Shown here in pieces: positions 33,543-43,296 of a DNA stretch of 44,654 nt. Made by a program: the position numbers and the translations under genes. Under the pieces are notes generated by a model. It ran no database searches and had not been told where the DNA came from. It worked only from the letters and a program-made list of their open reading frames with translations. Numbering within the stretch: the stretch's first letter is position 1; every line of letters begins with the position of its first letter. Source of the DNA: Cylindrobasidium torrendii FP15055 ss-10. Taxonomy: Eukaryota > Basidiomycota > Agaricomycetes > Agaricales > Physalacriaceae. The DNA is taken from contig KN880633.1 of the NCBI GenBank assembly GCA_000934385.1, positions 1 through 44,654 on the forward strand, written 5' to 3'.

Positions 33543-34387
33543 CTATGCGGCCATCTTGCCCGACAAAATCCACCCAGCTCTCATGATGTTGGCGCGCTCG
33601 GGGCACACAAGCGACGCCAGCGCCTGTTTGATTGCTGCCAACATCAGTTAGAGCAGATAATCCGCTCATCCGAGGCAGCGACACCATTTATGAACTCCAC
33701 ATCGGTTCGAATTTTGCCGTGCTACAGCTGCAGATGAACGGATAAGCTTGTGCGAGCCTCCAGCAAACCTTCAATACTTGGTGCAAGACGAACCGCCATC
33801 CAAACACCCGCCATCCATAAGCTGCTAGTCGATCTAACTCGTACATATTTCCGAGCATCCAGACGGAGGAAGGGCGAAGGTTGCTGGCCGGATATTACCC
33901 TGCAAGGACTCTTTCGCCCTGCTATTTTGTTCGAGATTCTCGGGCTCAAGCGCTTGAGAATTGTTGCAGTTGGCATCTCCGAGGATATAGACTGAATGCT
34001 GACGCTTTTGCAGACCCACATTGGATCCACACGGTCGACAATGACCACTCTGGTTGCTGACGAGTCGCGAAGCCGTTTGTGAAACCGCTTTGTGAGCTGG
34101 ATGTCCTCCGATGAAAAGTCGCCGCAGATCAGGAGGATTTGCGCCCCCGTATGAAAGATCTGGTCGATGAAAGGATGATACGCTGGAAAGCGCCCAACGG
34201 GCGGTAATTGTCATAGAGGTACGTTTGGAATCCCCGAACATAACCTCGTAATCCACCTTGGTCATACCAGCGGTCCACTACTCTTTCTCTCGGCTCCGAG
34301 ACCGCCACTCGTCTTGATCTACGCTCGTCGCTGGCCGAGATGATCGTCAAAGAGCTTGATTTCGTTTGGAACGGATGAGTGTGTCAT
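33543..34387 (-). CDS. Intron-rich gene of unknown function, 179 aa
   Basis: Seven-exon model, right to left: 34323-34387, 34245-34282, 34033-34182, 33899-33991, 33769-33833, 33685-33721, and 33543-33634, giving 179 aa with every junction in phase. Introns are 40, 62, 41, 65, 47, and 50 nt. No exon alone exceeds 150 nt, so the gene is invisible as a long frame. The joined protein looks globular: FDDHLGQRRAVVDRWYDQGG early, AQILLICGDFSSEDIQL, ATRVVIVDLYILGD, then DRLAAYGWRVFGWRFVLHQ, and an end at AGWILSGKMAA. The alternating hydrophobic strands (ILLIC, RVVIVDLYIL) suggest an alpha/beta fold. No family was recognised. The coherent C-terminal exons are the firmest part; the first intron is the weakest. 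Confidence 0.55.
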
Positions 34388-34972
34388 CAATTTCAGAACG
34401 TTTGAGATATCTCTCACGCCCTGCGCAGGGGCCCCGATTTTGCACTAACGAGGCCTTTTCCCCGTTATTATCGTATTGCTTTCGGCAAGCACAGGGACGA
34501 GCCACAATGCAAGATACCCCCCTTTCCAGGGCTTTGTTAGTCAAAATATGGGAAACGACAGTCTACGACTTGTTAGAGCGCGCATCGCCTCCGCGTCTCG
34601 TGACTCAACCTCAACCTTTCCACAGGTTGCTCCAGATAAAGATTCGTGCTTTAGAGCTCCAAAACGCTGACTGGACACTGCAGAGAGTTGATCATCTACC
34701 ATGTATGGTTGCATTTCCACATGCTATTCATGCAACTACGCTGCTGAGCCAGATAATGTTTGGCTATAATATACCTGTGTGCCCGTTGACTCTAGTGGGC
34801 CCTTGCCGAGTAAGCTGTTCCATAATCATCAGACACGGTGAACCCTGCAAATGGAACGGGGGGTTAAAACAAACGCAACGCCGAGATTTGTCAGTTCAGG
34901 CGACGTATAAAAGCAAGGGTGCAAAGTCAGTCTAGGTTCCAACAGTATTCACGACCTCACGACACGACAACA
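34388..34972. promoter_or_regulatory. Divergent promoter region, 179-aa gene and Zn2Cys6 gene
   Basis: About 585 bases. A TATA box for the plus-strand regulator lies at 34906-34912. A long plus-strand frame covers most of it but lacks any recognisable protein character and overlaps the promoter. Confidence 0.5.
34906..34912 (+). promoter_or_regulatory. TATA box of the Zn2Cys6 regulator
   Basis: TATAAAA about 60 nt upstream of the ATG at 34973. Sequence and spacing suit a core promoter. Confidence 0.6.
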
Positions 34973-35900
34973 ATGTTCGTCAACTTCTCTTCCAACAACC
35001 CCGAGCGCTTCAAAGTGTCTTCACCTAACGAGAAACGGCAAAAGCGTGCCTCCATGGCCTGCACTAACTGCAGAAACAGAAAAATACGCGTATGTTGCGG
35101 GTCTCTTTCATCTTTGTTCACCTCGTTCACACTTTACCACAGTGCCAACAAAATATCGAGGAGGATGCATCGGGAAACAAGGTGCTTAAACCTTGTCAAC
35201 GTTGTGTACGGCGCCAACTAGAATGCGAATATACGGCCATCGGTTCCGAGTCTCCGGAGCTTGGTTGGACTCCTCCGGTGCCCAGTCCAGCGCTCGGCCG
35301 CTCCTCAACTCCAGTCACCTCAACATCAGCACCACTTCCATCGCGTTCGACGCCAAACACTCATCCGACTACATCCACGTACCAGCACACGTACACAGAA
35401 ACGAACGTTCTTCCGGCCTCAGGAGGGGTTTCGAGGCGCTCTGCTCAACAACAACAACATCGTCGCGCATCATCCTCCCACGATCCATTCCAAAGTACAG
35501 GCGTTCCGCAGCATGCTCTCGACCCTTTCTATCTCGAACAAGACTTCTTCGCGACTCATGGGCAAGTTCCTTCAAACGGCATGGGCGCACCAGCTAGTTG
35601 GCCACAGCCCGACGGACGAGGGACGCTAGGGCAAACTGGTGTGTGGGATGGCAGAGACGTCGCGGGCGCATATTCGTATCAGAGCCAGGGCTATACGCCA
35701 ACAGGCATGGGCGGCGCGTCTGGGTACGATCTACAACAGCAGTTTGTGTCAAACACGACAAGGTACGTCTCGCGCACTCCAACGTTTCATGCGTTCGCGT
35801 GCTCATTTCTTTGTGTGTGTGTAGCTCTCAGCAGGAGCAATGGCAGATGATGCAGGCGTACCAAAACTATCAGTGGCAGCAACAACGCGGCGGCATGTAA
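34973..35900 (+). CDS. Short Zn(II)2Cys6 transcription regulator
   Basis: Three exons, 34973-35089, 35143-35762, and 35825-35900, give 270 aa. The zinc cluster sits at the N-terminus: C30-x2-C33-x6-C40-x16-C57-x2-C60-x6-C67, preceded by the basic RQKRASMACTNCRNRKIR stretch. Introns of 53 and 62 nt; the first falls just before Cys40. The 16-residue linker between the third and fourth Cys is longer than the 5-12 usual in this class. The remaining 200 residues are Ser/Thr/Pro/Gln-rich and end in a Gln/Trp-rich tail, typical of activation regions; the middle homology (fungal_trans) domain of long family members is absent. It probably binds DNA as a small nuclear regulator; targets are unknown. 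Confidence 0.88.
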
Positions 35901-36720
35901 GCGAGCACACGACTAGATCACGACAGTTATTTCATGACACGACCTCGAGGACGCGGATTCGCGCAGACACACGACATTTGCATTGCTTTCGAATAGAATG
36001 AGCACACGTATTTATTTGACTTATTGCATCCCGGGAAACGGGCGCCTCCGTACACTGTATTTATTTGTTTCGATTTTCGGACTGAGATTTGTAGATATGC
36101 AGCAAGCATGGACTCTAGACGTAGTGATGTACAGCTCAAAGCACTAATTTAATGCATCAGATGCTTCTGTTGTGTTGCCTTCTGCTTGTGATAGCTAGCT
36201 ACCTAGCGGTGAGTCGCCCGTTCTCCATGAACAATGGTCCAAGACTCCGAGAATATCTATTCCTATAGCGAGGAAGTTTAACGTTTCCGAGGGATCTACA
36301 TACGGCTTGGAAGGGAACGGAGCGTGAAAGGCCGAGCACTAGAGTCTCCAACAGAACCTCACATTTCCGATGTTCAAGCACGATTTACAATGGACCGCGT
36401 CGCTGATTTATCTCCATCCAAATCCGAGAGGTATGCCGCACCTACCACGGCAAGGCAACAACAGCGACGCATTCAAGCTTGTAGACCAACCACAAGTCGG
36501 ACAATGGAATCGCGGGATTTCCATATGGGGATTCTGCCAATCTGGGCTTCCACGTCCCTTTGTTTAGTGATGGAGCCCGGAGTGTTGCCCGAAGTATCTC
36601 GGATTTAACCGACGACAGCTGAAAAGTGGAAAATGCCGCTGGTGGTCAATAGCGAATGAGTCGAGGACTTTGAGTTTGCTGTAGACGGAAAGATTCGTCG
36701 ATGATCCGTCGATGATTGAA
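35901..36720. other. Intergenic, about 820 bases
   Basis: The 3' flank of the Zn2Cys6 gene and the region downstream of a tentative minus-strand small gene. I see no coding frame, repeat, or RNA gene that I could support. Confidence 0.35.
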
Positions 36721-37041
36721 CTAGTCGAACTTGGCGTCGCCCACGTCCGTTGGTTTTGCGCGCTTCTTGTTGTCATAGTACACGCTGCAGCGAAGCATGC
36801 GCAAAGGCCGGATTCCGCGCGCCACGGCCTCTGGTCTCAGCAGGCTTTGGTTCTCTCAGGACACCGAGCTCCAGTCAACTCCGATGTATAGCACTTTCGT
36901 GATGCAAAGACAGTTCCCACTTATACTGGATAGTGGTCAGTCAGCGAATCACACACACACCTGGTAGATCAAGGCAAGTTCGCTTAGTTCATACATGGTC
37001 TGTAGCATATGGTAAGAAGACAAAGGTCGAATGGCTTTCAT
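36721..37041 (-). CDS. Possible small three-exon gene, 79 aa
   Basis: Tentative model, right to left: 36961-37041, 36895-36919 (25 nt), and 36721-36854, giving 79 aa, with 41- and 40-nt introns like those in neighbouring genes. The last exon reads NQSLLRPEAVARGIRPLRML and then CSVYYDNKKRAKPTDVGDAK with a stop, which looks coding; the GTTGAC branch site precedes its acceptor. The 5' end may be longer: frames to 37223 also look coding and could be spliced on instead of the ATG at 37041. No family was recognised and it may be a remnant. RNA evidence would be decisive. Confidence 0.35.
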
Positions 37042-37651
37042 GATTTTTTACTACGATTACATGCTTTTTCCCACACCCGTGCCAGTGTGCGACTTTTGTA
37101 AGTGTGGTTGAAGTCGAGCCAATGAATCGAAGCGCTCTTTCTTACCACCAGCTCACGCCGAAGATATCTTCGATTTTCACTATTGCTCGTTTGAGGGCAG
37201 TTTGAGAGCACTGTAACACGCACAGATGTTTACCCTCAGAGCCGATGGGAACCCTAGCAAAACGAAGAAGTCCGATTATGTAGCCCGTGAATGGGGTTCA
37301 AGACATACATACTTGAGAGCCTGTTTTCACAAGGCCATACAGTTAGGAGCAAGATATTCTCTGACACGTCCGAAGATCCTCGAATCGCGTTATCTACTCG
37401 TCAAAAATGAATTTGGATATCAAATGAGCAAGCGGGGTATGTCCATTTAAATGCATCCTATAGTCAATTTTTATTGAAATATTGGGCTCTATCTCAAGTA
37501 CACTTTTAACGCATGGCTCAGAGATTCCAAAAGGCAGAAATCAAACATTGGATGTAAATGTGGCGCCTGTTTGGCCTATTGATCGTAGATCAACGTGGTT
37601 CGTGAGTTGTGACATGTCACAATCTGCTCGCTTTACTTTCCCACACTCATA
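37042..37651. promoter_or_regulatory. Region upstream of the Zn2Cys6 paralogue A
   Basis: About 610 bases. It probably contains 5' exons or the promoter of the tentative minus-strand gene and the promoter of the plus-strand gene at 37652. The frames here could not be resolved into a reliable model. Confidence 0.35.
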
Positions 37652-38706
37652 ATGCCTGGCGATAGTACTGCTGCCCAAGCCAACGATGCTCTCAAAGCCA
37701 AGGCGCTCGTTCTGCAAGAGCACGCACCGCGCATGTATGACGCGCTTATGATTGGAATCGGCGGATGGCTGCAGGATGTTCCCTCTGAGTGTCCGGAACA
37801 CATGGACATGTTCGAATTTCTGGCAAACGTGGACGATATCGAGCGAAGCAACAAAGCGCTGGCGGAGAAGCAAGCCTTGTGGCTCGCAAAGCATGGCGCG
37901 CTGCTCGATCGCAAGGTCGCTGAAATCAGTGATGATCTCGACAAAAGCACGGCACCCGATCCACAGACTTCACGCCCTGCACAACCTGCGAAACGAGGAT
38001 TGGAGAGCTCACAGGTAGCTGATGAGCCCCCGCTCAAGCGCGCCAAGTCGTCGGCAACAACCATTTCCAGTGGTAGTAGCATCGAATCACTGACCACCTC
38101 CAATCGCCAATCAAATGGAGCTCTCCCTAGCGCTTCCGCGCCTTTGGCTTTGTCTGGAAACGCAAACCAGTCGCCGCAATCCGGGCCGTCCAATGTTGCG
38201 CAGCACCGCACAAGTACATCAAGTCAGCCAATGCCGAAAGGCTCGAATAGCTCGGGTACGCAAGCGATACTCATTGCTCTTTTCATTGGTGATTAAAAAC
38301 TATAGCAGCATGCACCCAGTGTGAAAGCTCGGGAGTGCGATGCACCGGGAAGTCTGGAAGCGCATGTCCCCGCTGCCGCACTCGTAGGACCGCTTGCTCC
38401 TTTGTCCGGCGCGCGAACGTCCCAACGCCTGCACGTGACTGTCACAGCGCCAGGGAGCCTCGCTCTTCCACCACGCCGTCGCTGAGCAGAGCACGCCGTC
38501 CCGGCATGGGTATCGCGGGCCCTAACCTCCTTTCTTCACAAGAGGTGCTTCGCGAGATAAACAAGGACCTTAGGCTTGCAGCGCTTTTGATGGGGGCCAA
38601 GGCAGGTTTCGTACCGATGGAGTTTGCCGCCCGCCAACTCGACCTAGCACATGCAGAATTTCGTGACGGGCCCCCAGCGGTGCCAGATTTCCTCCGGAGA
38701 AAGTAA
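37652..38706 (+). CDS. Paralogue A of a C-terminal Zn2Cys6-like family
   Basis: Two exons, 37652-38255 and 38309-38706, with a 53-nt intron, give 333 aa. The N-terminal 95 residues form a helical-looking domain (NDALKAKALVLQEHAPRMYD, LQDVPSECPEHMDMFEF). A basic KRGLESSQ...PPLKRAK segment, a possible nuclear signal, and a Ser-rich linker follow. Near the middle is C203-x2-C206-x6-C213-x7-C221-x2-C224-x6-C231, the spacing of Zn(II)2Cys6 fingers, but located far from the N-terminus. The rest includes a helical segment EVLREINKDLRLAALLMGAK. The paralogue at 43297-44313 shares this layout. A DNA-binding regulator is plausible; function unproven. Confidence 0.8.
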
Positions 38707-39233
38707 AGATTCTGAGGACACGACTGTCGAGCGACCACTGATTCGGAGAAGGAAACCAAATTGTAACAAGTGTAGCGTCGTCTGCTTGTTTTCCATGCTT
38801 ATCTCATGCCAATGTACAATGCTTTCCAAGTTATTTTCCCTGACCACCCCGCTGCCACGAATGTGAGATCGCATGCCCAATGCGACCAAGCCCCGCCGCT
38901 TCGAACCGCGCGTGGGAAGGCCGGCCAACGCAATGTGCTACTCATACGATACCCAGATATGATGCAGTTCATTCCTGCCCCATGCGACTATAATCCAAGG
39001 CCCTAAGCTCGCACCTACAATTCGCGATATGCGTTATACTAGCGCGTATATTATTAATAAATCAAATAGACTGAAGGCTGGTGAGCTTTACTGAAATGTA
39101 GATGCATGGCTTATAATGAATTATGAAGGAATATAGACTACATGCTTCATAGCGCAATGTGTGTATGTCTACTGATCCTCGGATGAGGGCGGTGACCTGC
39201 ACCGTCCATATCCTTACTCTCGGTGATTCAATT
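38707..39233. other. Intergenic, about 530 bases
   Basis: Convergent 3' flanks of paralogue A and the membrane-protein gene. No gene, repeat, or RNA gene is visible. Confidence 0.4.
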
Positions 39234-40189
39234 TCAAACTGGCGATCCGTCACTTCTATCTGAGCGCGGATTCTTTCTACCCTTTGCGCAACAGACAGCA
39301 GCAAAGACGGTGGCCATCGTGCAAGGAAGTAGGAGAATGATGACGGCGGCGCCCTTTATACGGACGTCCTCAGCAGTCCACACAGCGCTCAACAACCCTG
39401 CCGATGTCGTTGAGTCGGAATTTCCGTGCGTGCAGGGTCTCGTGAAGGCTTACCGAATGCAAGCAGAAGTGTAGCGATGGCCACCGATATGACGGGATAC
39501 GAGAGAATGATGAGTATGCAAAAGATGCGAAATTTGTCTGCACAAAAGACCTGCACACACATTCTATGGTCAGTGAATTCAGACCGGGGAGCGAAGCCAT
39601 ACATCCAACATCCATTCGGGCTGTAGCCTCGTCAGGACAAGTAGAACAGCGGAGCCGACGATAATGCCTCCAATAAGCAAACCGAAGGATCCTATGATGC
39701 TTATGTACGGGCCTCGTTGGGTGTAATTTAGTATGGAGCTTTCCGGCGGCGCTGTAGTGATGAAAACCGCTGCTGTAGCGAGAAGTAGACCTGCCTGGCA
39801 AAATAATGTTTAGCAAAAAGAAATCAAAAAGCGCGTCAAATCCGAACGTACCACCAGAATGATATTACTGAGGCGCTCGTACATCCCTCTGACGCCCTTG
39901 TCCCAGAGCCCTGTCTCGGGTTATATAGGTGTTCTCTGATGCGGTCCATACTAGAGTTCCCCAAAGCAATAAGGCATAGCGTGCTATATAACTTTCTTCC
40001 AAGGGTAGATGTAGGCGGTTTCCAGCGTTCTGTATCTTCGACATCTGCGCAGGGGGTACCAGTGGTGGTAGCACTGGCATTGGTCGGAATACTCGACAGA
40101 ACGGTATGTGGTGTGGAGCAGACATTGGATGCTGGTGCGACGGTGTTTGAAAAGCGAAGAGACAGCGAAAGACTGGTAGGATGATCCAT
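39234..40189 (-). CDS. Four-span membrane protein, unknown function
   Basis: Five exons, right to left: 39952-40189, 39852-39910, 39603-39794, 39454-39550, and 39234-39397, giving 249 aa. Introns are 41, 57, 52, and 56 nt; all junctions are in phase. After a Ser/Thr-rich, soluble N-terminal region of about 80 residues, the protein has four clear hydrophobic segments: IILVAGLLLATAAVFI, YISIIGSFGLLIGGIIVGSA, CILIILSYPVISVAIATLLL, and AAVIILLLPCTMATVFAAVC. The C-terminus is short and basic. The exon-2 joint (GNSRLWDKGVRGMYERLSN) is smooth despite the 41-nt intron. It resembles small membrane proteins that are common and uncharacterised in Agaricomycetes. Location is some cell membrane; no role is assigned. 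Confidence 0.68.
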
Positions 40190-41578
40190 GTTCGGGGGGT
40201 ATCTGAGGCTGGTTGTAGAGGATAGGCCAAATTCGACTTGGTATATAACGCATACGCCTTCTGCGCGCAGCCACCCGCTATTCGAACACCCTGAGGCGAA
40301 TTGGGAGCCCGGAAGGTTGGGCACGGTGCGCAAACCTGTCCTCTGTCTGGCCAGTGTAGTTTCTACCTCGGATAGAACAGTGGCAGTGAATTAAAGGGCA
40401 TTGAGCAGTGACGATTATCGAAGAGGCAAGTGGAAATCGCTGTAGTCGGATACGTACGGTGCTATACGTGCCGGTGGGATATTGGGCGCCAGCATTCACG
40501 ATAATCAACGTCGAGCACGGGATACGTCGGTCCTGGGGGAGCGTTCGAGCTTATTTTACTGACAAGCTTTTGCAAACGAACTGCCACTGCTGCTTCGCGC
40601 CGCATTCCAGGCTACCATCAACAGGCCAGTCACAATCACTGCTCAAGTCGAGGTGATCATAGCAAGGTGGAAAGAGAAATCGAAAGCTTAGATAGCTCGC
40701 GACACGAGGTCGGAGGAATGATGTGCGAGCGAGCAACTGAAGCTGTTGCCAAACAACGCCATCACGTGGCTGTGCCTATGAGTTCCCACGTCAAGCGATC
40801 ATGGTCAGATTGTGGCTGACGCGAGTCGAGAGCAGGACTTACGCGCTCCCCGGTCTGCATATAATATTCGGGGACGGAATGGGGGCATATTTCGTCTTTA
40901 AATACATAATTTTGCTATTTTATCGTGACTACGGCGACTCTGTATTCACTCGGAGTCAGGCGCCAGCTGGCGACTGCTGTTTGAGTCGGATCCTACTCTG
41001 ACGCCGAGGATATCGTTTCCCTGTTTTTTTGTTTTGAGTTTGAGAACATATGTAGCCGTTTGAAAAGTCGTGAGGACTGCAATGAAGGAAGTTGGACCAA
41101 TAAAATCGGCCAGGCTTGCAGGTCAAACATTCTCCAGAAATGAACTTTTGCATGACTGGGGTGCTGAAAGACACGCCCCTCGAGAGGGTGACGAATAGCT
41201 AATGACCTGCGTCAGTGACCGGCCACGGCGCGGATCAGGTGAGCGGTGGGTAGTCATTGCTTTGCGCATACATAGCGTTCGTTGCGCTGCTGAATCCCAC
41301 CTTCCGACCTCTTTATGTCAGTGGGAAAGCAGTGGGAAATACACATCAGAAATGAACGCCCCAGGGACGATTGAACCTACTTTGCCTTCGGCTGATGTCA
41401 CGATCGGTGTGTCATCGCAATATGATCCCCTGTCCGCCCCTTCTGTCTCCTGCCATCGTTTACTCGACACCACCGTCACCAATTTCGGTGCAACGGCCAA
41501 CTCTTTGCATCTCCTTCTAGAACACGCGACAATCCGCATTCGAACGGCTACCTTGCTTCGCCGCTGCCCCAGCCAACA
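40190..41578. promoter_or_regulatory. Divergent region, membrane protein and OSBP genes
   Basis: About 1.4 kb between two divergent genes. It must contain both promoters. A CACGTG motif lies at about 40763-40768. Short open frames exist on both strands, but none could be joined into a convincing protein. A further small gene is possible but unsupported. Confidence 0.4.
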
Positions 41579-43081
41579 ATGATGGGTTTCTTTAGCTCGG
41601 CCAGCTCGCACATCCGTGGTACGGCCCACAAGGGCGAGGAGGGTGCCCCTACCGATTCTGAGCCATACGACACCGAGGAATTGTACGTGATGGGCACGGC
41701 CGGGTTACAATCCAGCGCTGACACCGCTCCAGAGACGAAAATGAGGGCTCTATCATCACCTCGCTCATCTCTCAGCTTCGGTGCGTCGGCAACGTGCTCC
41801 GGCAGGTGCTCGGGGCTAATGCTCGGCAGCGTCGGGATGGATCTCTCCAAAGTGACGTTCCCAACATTCGTCCTTGAGCCACGCAGCATGCTCGAACGCA
41901 TAACGGACTTTATGTCACATCCCGATCTCATATTTGGGTGCGTCTCTCCCCGACGCCTCCTTTATCCTCTGATTGACGCTGGGCTGGACAGTGCGGAGAC
42001 GATAGAAGATCCCGAGGAGCGCTTTATCCGAGTCCTGCAGTACTACCTCGCGGGATGGCATATCAAACCCAAGGGGGTAAAGAAACCGTGCGTGATCCGT
42101 CCATAGCTGTGCGATCTGTTCTCATCCCTTGCAGGTACAATCCCGTGCTTGGCGAATTTTTCCGCTGCAGATACGACTACCCAGACGGCTCGCATGGGTA
42201 CTACATTGCTGAACAAGTCTCCCATCATCCTCCCATCAGCGCTTTCTTCTATGCGTCTCCTGTCAACCGCGTCTTGATCAAGGGCGAACTCCGTCCGAAG
42301 AGCAAGTTCCTCGGCAACAGCGTGTCCACCAACATGGAGGGTGAGAACAGGGTTTACCTGCTCGGACGGCCAGACGATCCAGAATATGTGATTACGATGC
42401 CCAACATGTACGCGCGCGGAATCTTGTTCGGCCGGATGGTGCAAGAGCTCGGCGACACTTGTACTGCCAAGAACGACAAGGATGACATTCACTGCGACCT
42501 GGACTTTAAGACCAAGGTACCATCGCCAGCCTGCTCGTTATCCATTGCTAATCACCCTTCGCAGGGCTTCTTCTCGGGCACGTACAACGCTATTGCAGGC
42601 CGGGTCCGCCACAAGAACACGGAAATTGGAGAGATATCCGGACGCTGGAGCCATGTTATGGAGTATCAAGATAGCAGGACCAAGCGGAAACGCGTCCTGT
42701 TCGACGCCGTAAAGGATGGTCAGAATGTGACGACGAAGTGGGTGCCGGCGGAGGATAAGCAGGAGCCGAATGAGTCGAGGCGACTGTGGAAACACCTCAC
42801 CCAGGCTATCGACGAGAAGGACATGGAGAAAGCGACTACGGCAAAGTCGGCCGTTGAGGATGCGCAGCGCGAACAGCGGAGGGTGACGGAGACATCAGGC
42901 AAAGACCATGTATCGAGGTTCTTTGAAGTGAAGAATGGGAGATGGGAACCCAAGCTTGTGTACGTCCCCTTGTGTGCTCCGACACGGTCCTCCTTGCTCA
43001 TTTGACGTTAGGCTGCCGACAGATCCTGCTGAGGCAGATCGTGCCATGGCGGATTGGCTGGGTCTGGCTCCTACACCTTAA
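41579..43081 (+). CDS. Oxysterol-binding protein, OSH6/7-type lipid transfer protein
   Basis: Seven exons: 41579-41682, 41733-41780, 41830-41937, 41992-42087, 42135-42516, 42565-42959, and 43012-43081, giving 400 aa. The OSBP signature EQVSHHPP is at 145-152, after YNPVLGEFFRC. The spliced N-terminus reads DENEGSIITSLISQLRVGMD, then LSKVTFPTFVLEPRSML, the lid and PI-binding region typical of the Osh6/7 subgroup; these short members lack PH and ankyrin domains. The family transfers lipids (phosphatidylserine for PI4P in Osh6/7) between the ER and plasma membrane. Two introns (50 and 49 nt) near the start together keep frame, so an unspliced open frame hides a wrong 33-residue stretch there. 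Confidence 0.93.
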
Positions 43082-43296
43082 GTTCCTGTACTTCTCGAAC
43101 AATGATCCTTGTGCGCCCATTTACATATTATCATCCATCCTTTTTCTAGCTATATTCCGACACGATAGTAATGAAGATGCCCCGACCACTATTTATTCAA
43201 TGCAAAGGCTTGTATCCGTAAGTAGTCAAACGGCTCGCACGATGTGGATCTGGCTTTGGAATCATAGATTTACTGTACGTTGAACGTTGCTTGGTT
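43082..43296. other. Short convergent 3' interval
   Basis: About 215 bases between the OSBP stop and the stop of paralogue B, where the two genes converge. Nothing further is visible. Confidence 0.5.

Noticed and set aside
33543..34350. Reading the 33.5-34.4 kb minus strand as a pseudogene with frameshifts
   Set aside because: At first the frames seemed broken, but a set of GT-AG introns joins all pieces in phase without any frameshift or stop.
34366..34935. A 189-aa plus-strand frame in the divergent promoter region
   Set aside because: It overlaps the promoter of the Zn2Cys6 gene and the start of a better-supported minus-strand gene, and shows no recognisable protein character.
39370..39816. 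A 148-aa minus-strand frame as the protein of the 39-kb gene
   Set aside because: Another frame in the same exons, joined by short introns, gives four clear hydrophobic segments and a proper stop, while this frame gives a Cys/His/Arg-rich product with no sense.
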